36,665 nt of DNA from Massilia glaciei (GTDB lineage: Bacteria; Pseudomonadota; Gammaproteobacteria; Burkholderiales; Burkholderiaceae_D). The stretch spans positions 1-36,665 of the forward strand of contig NZ_PXWF02000258.1 of the NCBI RefSeq assembly GCF_003011895.2, in the 5' to 3' direction. Below the pieces are notes generated by a model that did not search any database, was not told the origin of the DNA, and saw only the letters and a list, made by a program, of their open reading frames with translations. The position numbers and the translations under genes were made by a program. Shown one piece after another: positions 17,252-25,214 of the stretch. The first letter of the stretch is position 1, and each line of letters begins with the position of its first letter.

Positions 17252-17344
17252 GTGGACAAGGCTTTTTTTGGAGATTCATGCCGCACATTGGCGTGACGCG
17301 CAAGAAACGCCGGATTTCGGCGCACCGACAAAGGATACTGCCAG

Positions 17345-17830
17345 ATGGAAAAGAAACTGCAATTCGACCGCTACGACCGCATGATCCTCGACATCCTGCA
17401 ACAGGACGGCAGGATCAGCAACCAGGAGCTGGCCGAGCGCATCAACCTGTCGCCCTCGCCGTGCCTGCGCCGCCTACGCACGCTCGAGGAGTCGGGCGTG
17501 ATCTTGGGGTACCGCGCGCTGCTCGACGCCAAGGCGCTCGGACTGAGCCTGATGGCGCTGATCAACGTGTCGATGAACAACCACGCGCCCCACCATTTCC
17601 CGCCGTTCGAGGAAAACATCATGGCCATGCCGGAGATTCTCGAGTGTCTGCAGATCACCGGACAGGGCGCCGACTACCAGCTCAAGGTGGTGGTGCCCGA
17701 CATGGAGACCTACCAGAACCTGCTGCTCAACAAGATCGCGCGCATCGAGGGCGTGGCAAGCGTCCATTCGACCTTCGTGCTGCGCAGCGTGGTCAACAAG
17801 ACCTCGCTGCCGGTGGGCGAGCATCTGTAA
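17345..17830 (+). CDS. Lrp/AsnC-family regulator, probably of hppD
   Basis: The 161-residue protein has the Lrp layout. An N-terminal winged helix-turn-helix (about residues 8-55; LDILQQDGRISNQELAERINLSPSPCLRRLRTLEESGVI) is followed by a RAM ligand-binding domain (about 70-150). That domain has the beta strands ALINVSM and DYQLKVVVPDMETYQNLL and the terminal VHSTFVLRSVVNKTSLPV. Divergent placement from hppD suggests it senses an aromatic amino acid or keto acid and switches hppD; that link is inference. The ATG at 17345 follows AAGGA ten bases upstream. It is convergent with the restriction endonuclease gene, only 21 bases apart. Confidence 0.9.
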   Translation: MEKKLQFDRYDRMILDILQQDGRISNQELAERINLSPSPCLRRLRTLEESGVILGYRALLDAKALGLSLMALINVSMNNHAPHHFPPFEENIMAMPEILECLQITGQGADYQLKVVVPDMETYQNLLLNKIARIEGVASVHSTFVLRSVVNKTSLPVGEHL

Positions 17831-17851
17831 GGTCTGGGCGTCGGCGTCGCG

Positions 17852-18922
17852 TCAGCCCGGTTTCGGCAAGGAGTCAAACGTCAACAGCAAGCCAGGTTCG
17901 CTGCGAAACCACACTTGAGAACCGACGGCGAGCTCGCTGATGCGCTTTTTAAATGCGGAACTGCTACGATCCTCGAATGCCGTGATGAGCAACACCCTGG
18001 AGGCGGGTATTCCGGCCTCCGCCGCGATCTTGAGCAGCGCCTCTTTCCGAAGCTCGGTTATGGGCCCATCGGAATGGACAACCTCCACAAAAGCGACCTT
18101 CCCTTCGTCGCTTCCGACGTCGACGATGACGACGTCCGGCAATTCGGACGAGGGATTGAATTTCAGATCGTACGCGGCAGCTTCATCGACCAGTTCCGGA
18201 AACGTCTTCTGGTCCGAAATGCTGACATGCACAACGATGGGCAAGGTCATGATCCTTGCCGCCAAGTCCTCGCACACGTCGCGCGTAATGATCGATGCCT
18301 CGCCCGCCGCCAGGCGCAGCACCTTGTTGGTCGATGGTAATTTGACGCTTACCTGGCCCTGTCGTTCAGTCACGCCGCGCGCAAGCAGCCGCATGCGCTT
18401 AAGCGTCATTGGATTCAATGCGCGTTCTTGCCAGCGCAGGATGGCGGCGCCCAGCTCGTCCCCTTCCAACTGAGGCGATAAAAGGTTCGCGAAATCGTCT
18501 GAAAGCGCATAAATCGGCGTTGGACTTGTCGGCGCGACACCCTCGCGCCTGACGATGATACCGATTGGAACCGCCCTGTTGCGAATCAAATCGTCGCGGA
18601 GTGGCTCCCTGGTGTTATCGGCGTACCACTGTCTACCCAAAGGTTTGTGGCCGGGTGTTTGACACGTCGAAAGCCAAGAATGGCGCTCGATGTCGTCCGT
18701 CAATGCGGCTTGCTCGAAGCTGAATCGAATGACGGTCGAAGGTCGAAAGAAGCGTTTGCGAGCGTCGGTGAAACCACCGTACAAGGCCACAAACATCGCC
18801 CTGACCGCCATCTCTCCTGTGAGGATGCGCCGGTCGGGAAAATTATCTGGAAAAATTGCGTTGAGGCGTACCCGGATCTCGTCAAGCGCAGGCAGCGGCG
18901 GAAGCGGGGGAAGTGATTGCAT
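17852..18922 (-). CDS. BsuBI/PstI-family type II restriction endonuclease
   Basis: The 356-residue protein shows the two-part BsuBI/PstI architecture. A helical N-terminal DNA-binding part (about 10-200) includes REPLRDDLIRNRAVPIGI and a PIYALSDDFANLL segment. A C-terminal PD-(D/E)XK-like nuclease domain carries LPDVVIVDVG (261-270), then FVEVVHSDGP (278-287); the Asp and Glu are the metal-binding residues and the EVVHSDGP turn is the family signature. It should cut unmodified double-stranded DNA; relatives recognise CTGCAG. The ATG at 18922 has AAGGAG seven bases upstream. It follows the methyltransferase gene on the same strand after 99 bases. Base composition is visibly more AT-rich than neighbours, a sign of recent acquisition. 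Confidence 0.85.
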   Translation of the reverse strand: MQSLPPLPPLPALDEIRVRLNAIFPDNFPDRRILTGEMAVRAMFVALYGGFTDARKRFFRPSTVIRFSFEQAALTDDIERHSWLSTCQTPGHKPLGRQWYADNTREPLRDDLIRNRAVPIGIIVRREGVAPTSPTPIYALSDDFANLLSPQLEGDELGAAILRWQERALNPMTLKRMRLLARGVTERQGQVSVKLPSTNKVLRLAAGEASIITRDVCEDLAARIMTLPIVVHVSISDQKTFPELVDEAAAYDLKFNPSSELPDVVIVDVGSDEGKVAFVEVVHSDGPITELRKEALLKIAAEAGIPASRVLLITAFEDRSSSAFKKRISELAVGSQVWFRSEPGLLLTFDSLPKPG

Positions 18923-19021
18923 GCAGGCTCCTTTTTAGGGAACCCATCTTACGACCGCACCTCAAGCACTGCAATGCGTATTTTTCTGTCAATAAGAACG
19001 GATAACGAGACCGCCTGCTCA

Positions 19022-20518
19022 CTAGGCCACCTGTCTTTCGACGAGCTCCGCCGCTAGAACGCGCTCCACTGCCAAATCCATCTCCGCCAAGCTGCTGCCA
19101 AAATGAAGAAGATTTCCTATAGCCAAAATTTGGACAAGTGGTGGCAGCTTCATTTGACGCAGGTCGACGGCATTGACTTGGGTGCTGCCAGCCGTGCTGC
19201 GAATTTTTTTGTCGACGATCGCGCTGCCGAAAAATGCGGCAAGACCCAGCGCTTCGGCGGCGGACATTCCACCGCCGGCGCGGTAGATGTAGTTGAGATG
19301 GTTTTCAAGTCCTATGAGCTCGCCCGGCAAAGTGCCGGCATAGGCGGTGATGCTAATCCGCCTCGCACTTTCGTTGGGACTGAAACGGCGCATGAGCACC
19401 ATGGGCGCATTCCTCACCAGCATCCATGCAGAGCCCGCCTCCGCCAGGATGTGTTCGCGTTTTTTTTGAATCGGCCAGACAACACCTTGCGTCGAAACGT
19501 GCTGCATCCAGAGCAGCGGCACCGTGCCCGGCGACGGGAATTGGCGCACGTACTCCAGGGCGCGGAACGGCACAACAGGCCCGGTGGAAATTTTTATTCC
19601 ATAGGTATCGAGTGAATCGGACCAGTCGTCGAAATGACCACCACCACCCGCCACGGGCAGGGCCACCATGCGGCTGCCGCCGGACCCGATCAGTTTGGCG
19701 ATAGGCATTGCATGCACTGGCGCTTTTTCCATGTCTGCGATGCCAACGCTTCGCGTCACAATGACCTGCGATCGAGGCTCAGGCTGGGCAACAGCGCTGG
19801 CCCATGTGATGATGGCCTCCTGCAGGATCGCGTCCTCGGCGAAGTGATCCTTGCGGCTTTCAAATGAATGCAGCGCGTCCATGCACAAGTGGCTGAACAT
19901 CGTCCTGCGCACCGCCGAAAAGTAGTTGCCACTCATCCAGGAACGCGGAGTGATGAAACACCACTTGCCACCGGCCGTGACCAAACGGGCGCACGCGGCC
20001 ATGAACAAGCCATAGATGTTCGGTTGACCGTAGACCGCGTAGCTGTGCGCGACCGCCCGCGGATCGTTTTTCGTCAGTTTGAAATACGGTGGGTTGGAAA
20101 TGATCAGCAATCGTGTCGCCGACACGCCGGTGACCGCAAGTTCGGAAAGCAAGAAATCCTCTTGCCGCACTTGCCAGTCGAGCTCGACGCCGCGCGCCGC
20201 ACAGGCAGAGTGCATTTCGCGCGCCAATTGCGCGAGCCCAGCAACAAGCCGCTCATCGAGCTCGAACATTAATAATTCGATCTTTGACGGCAAGCGATCG
20301 CGCACGAGAAGTTCTTGAACAACGGCTGCGGCAAGAACACCGGCACCCGCCGCCGGCTCCAGGACCCGCACGATGGGCTCGTCAACATTTTCGATGAGCC
20401 TGCGCGCCATGAAAGTGGCGATCTCTGGAGGGGTCATGAATTGCCCCATGCGCTTTTGTTCCTCGCGGGAGAGCGCTGCAACAAAAGCTTTACCGTTAAA
20501 GTGCGCAGAATTAATCAT
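19022..20518 (-). CDS. Type II adenine-N6 DNA methyltransferase (gamma class), partner of the nuclease
   Basis: The 498-residue protein contains GQFMTPPEIATFMA (25-38), typical of Eco57I/BsuBI-like methyltransferases. The SAM-binding motif I is VLEPAAGAGVL (52-62), an acidic loop MFELDE lies at 84-89, and the catalytic motif IV is NPPYF (142-146), diagnostic for N6-adenine transfer. Motif I preceding IV with a long C-terminal half (about 270-498), presumably the target recognition domain, indicates the gamma group, to which M.PstI and M.BsuBI belong. It should protect the site cut by the downstream nuclease. The ATG at 20518 has GGAA eight bases upstream. Composition is AT-richer than the surrounding genome. 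No separate controller (C) gene is present. Confidence 0.88.
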   Translation of the reverse strand: MINSAHFNGKAFVAALSREEQKRMGQFMTPPEIATFMARRLIENVDEPIVRVLEPAAGAGVLAAAVVQELLVRDRLPSKIELLMFELDERLVAGLAQLAREMHSACAARGVELDWQVRQEDFLLSELAVTGVSATRLLIISNPPYFKLTKNDPRAVAHSYAVYGQPNIYGLFMAACARLVTAGGKWCFITPRSWMSGNYFSAVRRTMFSHLCMDALHSFESRKDHFAEDAILQEAIITWASAVAQPEPRSQVIVTRSVGIADMEKAPVHAMPIAKLIGSGGSRMVALPVAGGGGHFDDWSDSLDTYGIKISTGPVVPFRALEYVRQFPSPGTVPLLWMQHVSTQGVVWPIQKKREHILAEAGSAWMLVRNAPMVLMRRFSPNESARRISITAYAGTLPGELIGLENHLNYIYRAGGGMSAAEALGLAAFFGSAIVDKKIRSTAGSTQVNAVDLRQMKLPPLVQILAIGNLLHFGSSLAEMDLAVERVLAAELVERQVA

Positions 20519-20545
20519 GCGGCATTTTCCTTTAACACTGGGGTT

Positions 20546-20587
20546 TTGTACATGTCTTTATGGTTCGAGCGAACCCCGCCAGTACAA
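20546..20587. promoter_or_regulatory. Nested inverted repeats upstream of the DNA methyltransferase gene
   Basis: GGTTCG AG CGAACC (20562-20575) is a perfect inverted repeat. An outer pair TTGTAC (20546-20551) and GTACAA (20582-20587) flanks it. The set lies about 30-70 bases upstream of the methyltransferase ATG, where a promoter would be expected, and about 60 bases past the end of the upstream GNAT gene. It could be an operator, a terminator for the GNAT gene without a T-tract, or chance. Confidence 0.4.
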
Positions 20588-20647
20588 GTTCCGCTGACTT
20601 TCTTACACGGTTTTCACGTACAAAGCGCCCAATTGGAAGTAGCCAGA

Positions 20648-21322
20648 TTATCTCGACAACTCAAACCACTTCACCGCGGCGCGCCGGTTGGCCTTGAAGG
20701 TATAGTCGAGCGAGGCGACCTGTTCCTCGATCGCCTCCTGCATCACGCTGGCCGAATTGGGCGGCGGCAGGCGCAGCCAGGCCTCGGCCTCGCCGCGGTC
20801 GCGCTCGATCAGCATCCCGGCCTTTTTGGCGATATGCATCATCACCTGGTTCGACGACAGGCAATGGATGGTCAGGGCGTCCACGTCCGAATTGCGGCAA
20901 TGGATGGCGGCGCGTTCGAACATCTTCGAGCCGATCCCGAGCCCGCGCGCCGAACGCGACACCGACACCCCGAATTCGGCCACGCGCTCCTTGTCGGTCG
21001 ACACCTTGCCCGGCACCAGCTGGTCCTTCGGTCCGAACGCGAGGTGGCCCACGGCAACCAGTTTGAACACGCGGTTGACCACGCCATACACGGTGTCGTT
21101 CGAAAAATCGATCTTCGCGACATAGGCGGTGATCAGATCGTCGGACAGCACGTTGCCGAACCGAAGTAAGCGGTCACTGGCGTCGAGCGCGAGGAAGTGC
21201 CTGAGGATGCGGCGGCGGTCGCGCTCGCCGAGTTGCTTGACGAGCACCGGGGCCTTCGACTTGCCGGGGCCGGGACGCGCCAGCCAGGCGCCGAAGGGCA
21301 TTAGAAATAGATCTGACAACAT
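20648..21322 (-). CDS. GNAT-family N-acetyltransferase, copy 1 of a tandem pair
   Basis: The 224-residue protein has a GNAT core. VVNRVFKLVAVGHLAFGP corresponds to strands 2-3, AEFGVSVSRSARGLGIGSKMFERAAIHCRN contains the acetyl-CoA loop R-G-x-G-I-G-S (motif A), and a C-terminal VMMHIAKKAGMLIERD completes motif B. The N-terminal ~60 residues (LVKQLGERDRRRILRHFLALDASDRLLRFG) are shared with the neighbouring copy and are typical of a proteobacterial subgroup of unknown substrate. The ATG at 21322 has AAGGAG six bases upstream. It is close to copy 2 over its whole length (FSNDxV.GV, SRSARG.GIGSK.FERAAIHCRN.DVD, LPPP), so it arose by duplication. Confidence 0.88.
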   Translation of the reverse strand: MLSDLFLMPFGAWLARPGPGKSKAPVLVKQLGERDRRRILRHFLALDASDRLLRFGNVLSDDLITAYVAKIDFSNDTVYGVVNRVFKLVAVGHLAFGPKDQLVPGKVSTDKERVAEFGVSVSRSARGLGIGSKMFERAAIHCRNSDVDALTIHCLSSNQVMMHIAKKAGMLIERDRGEAEAWLRLPPPNSASVMQEAIEEQVASLDYTFKANRRAAVKWFELSR

Positions 21323-21373
21323 TGTTATTCTCCTTGCGCATCGGCAATATTCTTGCAGTGCACCAATTGGAGA

Positions 21374-21379
21374 ATTGTA
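21374..21379 (-). promoter_or_regulatory. Candidate -10 (TACAAT) of GNAT copy 1
   Basis: The minus strand reads CGCTACAATTCTCC, about 52 bases upstream of the ATG. The same CGCTACAAT word, at the same distance, precedes GNAT copy 2, and in both cases a TGCA-centred partial palindrome follows. No clear -35 was seen. Confidence 0.45.
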
Positions 21380-21472
21380 GCGATTTCGGCCGCCGCTTTT
21401 GGAGCCGTGACTCTAACGTGCGTCGCGCCAAGGTGCGCTCGGGCACAGACGGGCGCGGCCGTGAGGCCGGAA

Positions 21473-22141
21473 TTATTTCCTGGCGCCGAACCACTTGTGC
21501 GCGAAGCGCTTGTTGGCCTTGAGCGCGTAGTCGAAGCTGGCGAATTGCTCGTCGAGCGCCTCCTGCAGCATGCTCGACGGGTCCGGCGGCGGCAGGCGCA
21601 GGTAGGCGTCGGCCTCGCCGTGGTCGCGCTCGATCGCCATGCCGGCCTTGGCGGCGATGTGCATCATGACCTTGTTCGAGGACAGGCAGTGCATGTAGAG
21701 GGTGTCGACGTCGCAGTTGCGGCAATGGATCGCGGCGCGCTCGAACAGCTTCGATCCGATCCCCATGCCGCGCGCCGAGCGCGACACCGACACGCCGAAC
21801 TCGGCCACCTGCGCCTTGTCCGTGGCCGGGGCCGCGCCCGGCTGCTTAGGGGCGAACGCCAGATGCCCGACCGCGACCAGCTTGAACAGGCCGTTGTAGA
21901 CGCCGAACACGTTGTCGTTGGAAAAATCGATGCGGGCGACATAGTTGCCCAGCATGGCGTCCGGCAGCACCGTGCCGAAGCGTAACAGGCGGTCGCCAGG
22001 CTCGAGCGCGAGAAAATGCCGATGCATGCGGCCCCGGTCGCGCTCGCGCAACTCCTTGACGCGCACGCCGGGCCGCAGCCGCGCGTCCCCGGACAAACCG
22101 AACCAGCGGCCCAGGGGGCCGCGCAACAGACGCGTCAACAT
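21473..22141 (-). CDS. GNAT-family N-acetyltransferase, copy 2 of a tandem pair
   Basis: The 222-residue product is a paralogue of the downstream gene, with the same acetyl-CoA loop (SARGMGIGSKLFERAAIHCRN). The N-terminal RVKELRERDRGRMHRHFLALEPGDRLLRFG and the C-terminal LRLPPPDPSSMLQEALDEQFASFDYALKANKR also match. One local difference is AFAPKQPGAAPATDKAQVAEFG in place of AFGPKDQLVPGKVSTDKERVAEFG. The substrate is unknown. The ATG at 22141 is chosen because AAGGAA lies seven bases upstream and because it aligns with the start of copy 1; a longer frame to 22243 would cross the predicted promoter. It lies about 110 bases downstream of the cca stop on the same strand. Confidence 0.88.
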   Translation of the reverse strand: MLTRLLRGPLGRWFGLSGDARLRPGVRVKELRERDRGRMHRHFLALEPGDRLLRFGTVLPDAMLGNYVARIDFSNDNVFGVYNGLFKLVAVGHLAFAPKQPGAAPATDKAQVAEFGVSVSRSARGMGIGSKLFERAAIHCRNCDVDTLYMHCLSSNKVMMHIAAKAGMAIERDHGEADAYLRLPPPDPSSMLQEALDEQFASFDYALKANKRFAHKWFGARK

Positions 22142-22174
22142 CGAGCTTTCCTTCCGGGTTGCGAGAACCGTGAT

Positions 22175-22202
22175 TTGTGCAGCGCACAATCGGATCATTG
22201 TA
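22175..22202 (-). promoter_or_regulatory. Candidate promoter and operator of GNAT copy 2
   Basis: TACAAT on the minus strand (22197-22202, in CGCTACAAT) is the likely -10. Just downstream, TTGTGC AGC GCACAA (22175-22189) is a perfect 6-bp inverted repeat that would span the start of the transcript, a normal place for a repressor site. The -10 word is repeated ahead of GNAT copy 1, with a degenerate version of the palindrome. Confidence 0.45.
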
Positions 22203-22252
22203 GCGCAAGCGCCGCAAAGCGGCCGCGCCCGCGGCCCCGGCAATCCGATGGG

Positions 22253-23416
22253 CTAATCGGCGGCGTCGGCGATACCGGGCGCATGCCTGACCGCCCCCAC
22301 CCGCGCCGCGTGCACCGCCGCGGGGATGCGCGCCTTGTCGTCGCCGCACGATTGCGCCACTGCGCCCGCGTTGACGGCGCGCGCGGCGCCGAGCGCGGCG
22401 AGCAGCAAGGGGCCCGGCGGCCACGGCTGGCCGGTCGGCGCGTCGGGGGCGCCGCCTCGCACGGCGCATTCGAGCGCGGCGAGCATCTGCGCGAAGCGCT
22501 CGGGCTTGCGGAAGCCGTCGCAGCACTCGAACAGGGTGACCACGGCGTCGGGGGCCAAACTGCCGGCGCGGTTCACCTTGTCTTGTTCGCGCGCGGCCAT
22601 GACGGCCAGATCGCGGCAGTCGGTGGGCACCTTGAGGCGTTCGCAGGCCGCGTCGACCGGGGAGCGGCCGGCTTGGCCCAAGCCGAGCATCAGCGCGGCG
22701 AAGCGCACCGGCAGCGCGAAGCCACGTTTGGCCGCGTAGTCGACCACCCGTGCGATGCGGGCGCCAGTGGCCGGCTGGCCCCACAGCGCGTCGAGTTCGG
22801 GCAGGATGCGCGCCAGCGCGCCGCACTCGCGCAGCACCGCTAGCATGCGCGAGGGCTTGTCTTCCATCAGGCCGCGCGAGATCTCCTGCCACACGCGCTC
22901 GGCCACCAGCGCGTCGACCTCGCCCGCGTCGACCATTTTGCGCATCAGCGCCATGGTCTCGGGGGCGACCGTGAAGTCGGCGAAGCGGGCCGCGAAGCGG
23001 GCCAGCCGCAGGATCCGCACCGGGTCTTCGAGGAAGGCGTCGGAGACGTGCCGGAACACGCGCGCGGCGAGGTCGCGCCGGCCGCCGAACGGATCGGTCA
23101 GGCTGCCGTCGTCGGCGCGCGCGATGGCGTTGATGGTCAGGTCGCGCCGCACCAGGTCGTCCTCGAGCGTGACTTCGGGCGCGGTGTGGAACACGAAGCC
23201 GCGGTAGCCGGGCGCGGTCTTGCGCTCGGTGCGCGCGAGCGCGTACTCCTCCTGCGTTTCGGGGTGCAAGAACACGGGGAAGTCCTTGCCGACCGGGCGA
23301 AAGCCGCGCGCCAGCATTTGTTCGGGCGTGGCGCCGACGACCACGTGGTCGCGGTCCTTGACCGGCAGGCCGAGCAGCTCGTCGCGCACGGCGCCGCCGA
23401 CGATGTAGGTCTTCAC
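22253..23416 (-). CDS. cca: CCA-adding enzyme with degenerate HD domain
   Basis: The 387-residue enzyme has the class II nucleotidyltransferase head. [14 protein letters not shown] (4-17) precedes the catalytic Asp pair in [10 protein letters not shown] (Asp21, Asp23); [10 protein letters not shown] (90-99) and [16 protein letters not shown] (130-145) follow. It adds CCA to tRNA 3' ends. E. coli Cca also has an HD phosphohydrolase domain; at the corresponding place here (about 205-250) the His-Asp motif reads MLGLGQAG, with no histidine, so that activity is probably lost. Start: GTG at 23416, preceded by AGG five bases upstream; it lies 5 bases after the GST stop, so the two are likely co-transcribed and translationally linked. 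No ATG gives the conserved YIVGG start. Confidence 0.92.
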   Translation of the reverse strand: MKTYIVGGAVRDELLGLPVKDRDHVVVGATPEQMLARGFRPVGKDFPVFLHPETQEEYALARTERKTAPGYRGFVFHTAPEVTLEDDLVRRDLTINAIARADDGSLTDPFGGRRDLAARVFRHVSDAFLEDPVRILRLARFAARFADFTVAPETMALMRKMVDAGEVDALVAERVWQEISRGLMEDKPSRMLAVLRECGALARILPELDALWGQPATGARIARVVDYAAKRGFALPVRFAALMLGLGQAGRSPVDAACERLKVPTDCRDLAVMAAREQDKVNRAGSLAPDAVVTLFECCDGFRKPERFAQMLAALECAVRGGAPDAPTGQPWPPGPLLLAALGAARAVNAGAVAQSCGDDKARIPAAVHAARVGAVRHAPGIADAAD

Positions 23417-23421
23417 GGGGC

Positions 23422-24138
23422 CTATTCCGGCAGGTCGGCGTCGTGCTTGGGCGCGACTTCGGTTTCGGCCTTGGCCTCGGCGATCCAGCGCGCCACCGCC
23501 GGATGGGCCTCGACCCGTTCGCAGTACGCCTGCAGCGCCGGCGCGAGCGAGACGCCGTAGGTGCGGAAGCGCGTCACCACCGGCGCGAAGAAGGCGTCGG
23601 CGATCGAGAACTCGCCGAACAGGAACTGGTGGTGGCCGAAGCGCGACAGGCACTCCTCCCAGATTTCGCTGATGCGGCCGATGTCGCCCTGCGCCTCGGC
23701 GCTGCGCCCGCGCCCGGGCAGGCTGACGCGGATGTTCATCGACATGGCCGAGCGCAGGCCGCCAAAGCCCGAGTGCATCTCGGCCGTGACCGAACGCGCC
23801 ATCGCGCGCGCGGCCACGTCCTGCGGCCACATGTGTTTTTCGGGGAACTGCTCGGCCGCGTATTCGCAGATCGCCAGGCTGTCCCAGATCGTGATCTCGC
23901 CGGCGATCAGGACCGGCACCCGGCCGGCGGCCGAAAATTCGGCGATGCGCGCGGCCGTGTCGGACTGGTCGAGCAGCACGCGCACCTCCTGGAACGGGAT
24001 GCCGAACGCGCTCAGGGCGACCCACGGACGCATCGACCACGACGAATAGTTCTTGTTGCCGATGACCAGTGTGAGGCCGGGCTTGCGGGCGTTGTCGAGG
24101 GTTTGCGAGAGGGTCGGATCGAGTTCAGTCGTGTTCAT
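23422..24138 (-). CDS. Glutathione S-transferase family protein
   Basis: The 238-residue protein has a GST N-terminal thioredoxin-like domain beginning LTLVIGNKNYSSWSMRPWVAL (23-43), where the SSWSMRPW serine region would activate glutathione. GRVPVLIAGEITIWDSLAICEYAAE follows, with the cis-proline VPVL and the IxDSxAI glutathione-contact motif. The C-terminal helical domain includes FGHHQFLFGEFSIADAFFAPVVTRF, the usual N-capping box. The first ~20 residues are a polar extension. The ATG at 24138 is the only reasonable start. It lies 100 bases downstream of the NDUFA9-like gene and 5 bases before cca. The substrate is not predictable. Confidence 0.9.
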   Translation of the reverse strand: MNTTELDPTLSQTLDNARKPGLTLVIGNKNYSSWSMRPWVALSAFGIPFQEVRVLLDQSDTAARIAEFSAAGRVPVLIAGEITIWDSLAICEYAAEQFPEKHMWPQDVAARAMARSVTAEMHSGFGGLRSAMSMNIRVSLPGRGRSAEAQGDIGRISEIWEECLSRFGHHQFLFGEFSIADAFFAPVVTRFRTYGVSLAPALQAYCERVEAHPAVARWIAEAKAETEVAPKHDADLPE

Positions 24139-24167
24139 TGTCAGTCCAGGAAAGGGAGGCAGGATAG

Positions 24168-24240
24168 GGAGGCGGAAAAAGGAGGCGGAAAAAGGAGGCG
24201 GATGGGCAGTGTAGAGTGCAGTGTGCAGTGTAGTGTGTTT
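24168..24240. repeat. 13-bp tandem repeat and GCAGTGT-type repeat
   Basis: GGAGGCGGAAAAA occurs twice in full (24168-24180 and 24181-24193) and a third time partially (24194-24202). Right after it, short imperfect copies of AGTGCAGTGT run to 24240. The block lies between the NDUFA9-like stop and the GST start, 30 bases upstream of the GST ATG, and could vary by replication slippage. Confidence 0.75.
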
Positions 24241-25201
24241 ACCGGCCGGCGCGCGAGCGCAGCTCGTCGTAGCGGCCGTTCGGCGACAGGTAGCGCGGCG
24301 CCACCGCCTCGAGCGATGTCAGGCGCACGCCGAGCGCGGCGGCGGTCCATTGCTGGATCGCCGGGTCGACCACATTGTCGACCTGCATCGAGTTCAGGTT
24401 GTCGCGGCTGATCAGGGGGGTGCCAGGCAGCAGCTCGAAGAACCACGCCTGCAGCCGCGCCAGCGCGTCGGGCAGCGCGATGATCGGACGCTCGTGGCCC
24501 GAGTAGCGTCCGGCCAGGCGCACCAGTTCGGCCAGGGTGTAGATCTCGGGGCCGCCCAGCTGGTACACCTGGTGGCGCGTCTTGAGGTCGCCCAGCGCGT
24601 GCAGAAAGGCGTCGGCGACGTCGCCCACGTAGACCGGCTGGAAGGTGCTCTCGGAGCACGCCAGCGGCACCACGGGCAGGTATTTTTGCAGCCGCGCGAA
24701 CATGCTCAGGAAGCTGTCGCCGGGGCCGAACACGACCGAGGGGCGGAAGATGGTGGCCGCCACCGACGGCTCGCCGCGCGCGGCCAGTTCGCCGTCGGCC
24801 TTGGAGCGCAGGTACATCGAGGGGCCGTCGGCCGCCGCGCCGAGCGCGCTCATGTGCAGGTAGCGCTTGACGCCCCCGGCGGCGCAGGCGGCCACGATGC
24901 GGCGCGGCAGTTCGACGTGGGCGCGCTTGAAGTCGGGGCCGTAGGGGGTGCCGGGGCGCGAATGGAGCAGGCCGACCAGGTTGACCGCGGCGCTCTTCCC
25001 GCGCACCAGGGCGCGCAGCGCGGCGTCGTCCTTGAGGTCGGCCTCAACCACTTCGACGCGCGGCAGGTAGATCAGGTGCTTGGCGCGCTCGTAGCGCCGG
25101 GTCGGCACGACCACGCGCGCGCCGTGCGCCGACAGGCGCGCCACCAGATGGCTGCCGATGAAACCGGAGCCGCCGAAAACCACCACCGTTGTATCGTTCA
25201 T
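24239..25201 (-). CDS. NDUFA9-like NAD(P)-binding SDR
   Basis: The 320-residue atypical SDR has the Rossmann loop VVVFGGSGFIGSHL (6-19). A substrate region lacks the extended-SDR YxxxK pair in usual form (SMYLRSKADGELAARG has Y-x3-K). FQPVYVGDVADAFLHAL is a conserved late motif. This pattern fits the complex I NDUFA9 subunit family found in many proteobacteria, where a link to respiratory complex I is assumed by homology but not proven. The C terminus (about 285-320) is polar. ATG at 25201 with GAGA just upstream. It follows the lytic transglycosylase gene after 94 bases that contain a 12-bp tandem repeat. Confidence 0.85.
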   Translation of the reverse strand: MNDTTVVVFGGSGFIGSHLVARLSAHGARVVVPTRRYERAKHLIYLPRVEVVEADLKDDAALRALVRGKSAAVNLVGLLHSRPGTPYGPDFKRAHVELPRRIVAACAAGGVKRYLHMSALGAAADGPSMYLRSKADGELAARGEPSVAATIFRPSVVFGPGDSFLSMFARLQKYLPVVPLACSESTFQPVYVGDVADAFLHALGDLKTRHQVYQLGGPEIYTLAELVRLAGRYSGHERPIIALPDALARLQAWFFELLPGTPLISRDNLNSMQVDNVVDPAIQQWTAAALGVRLTSLEAVAPRYLSPNGRYDELRSRAGR

Positions 25202-25214
25202 CGTTTCTCGCAGG

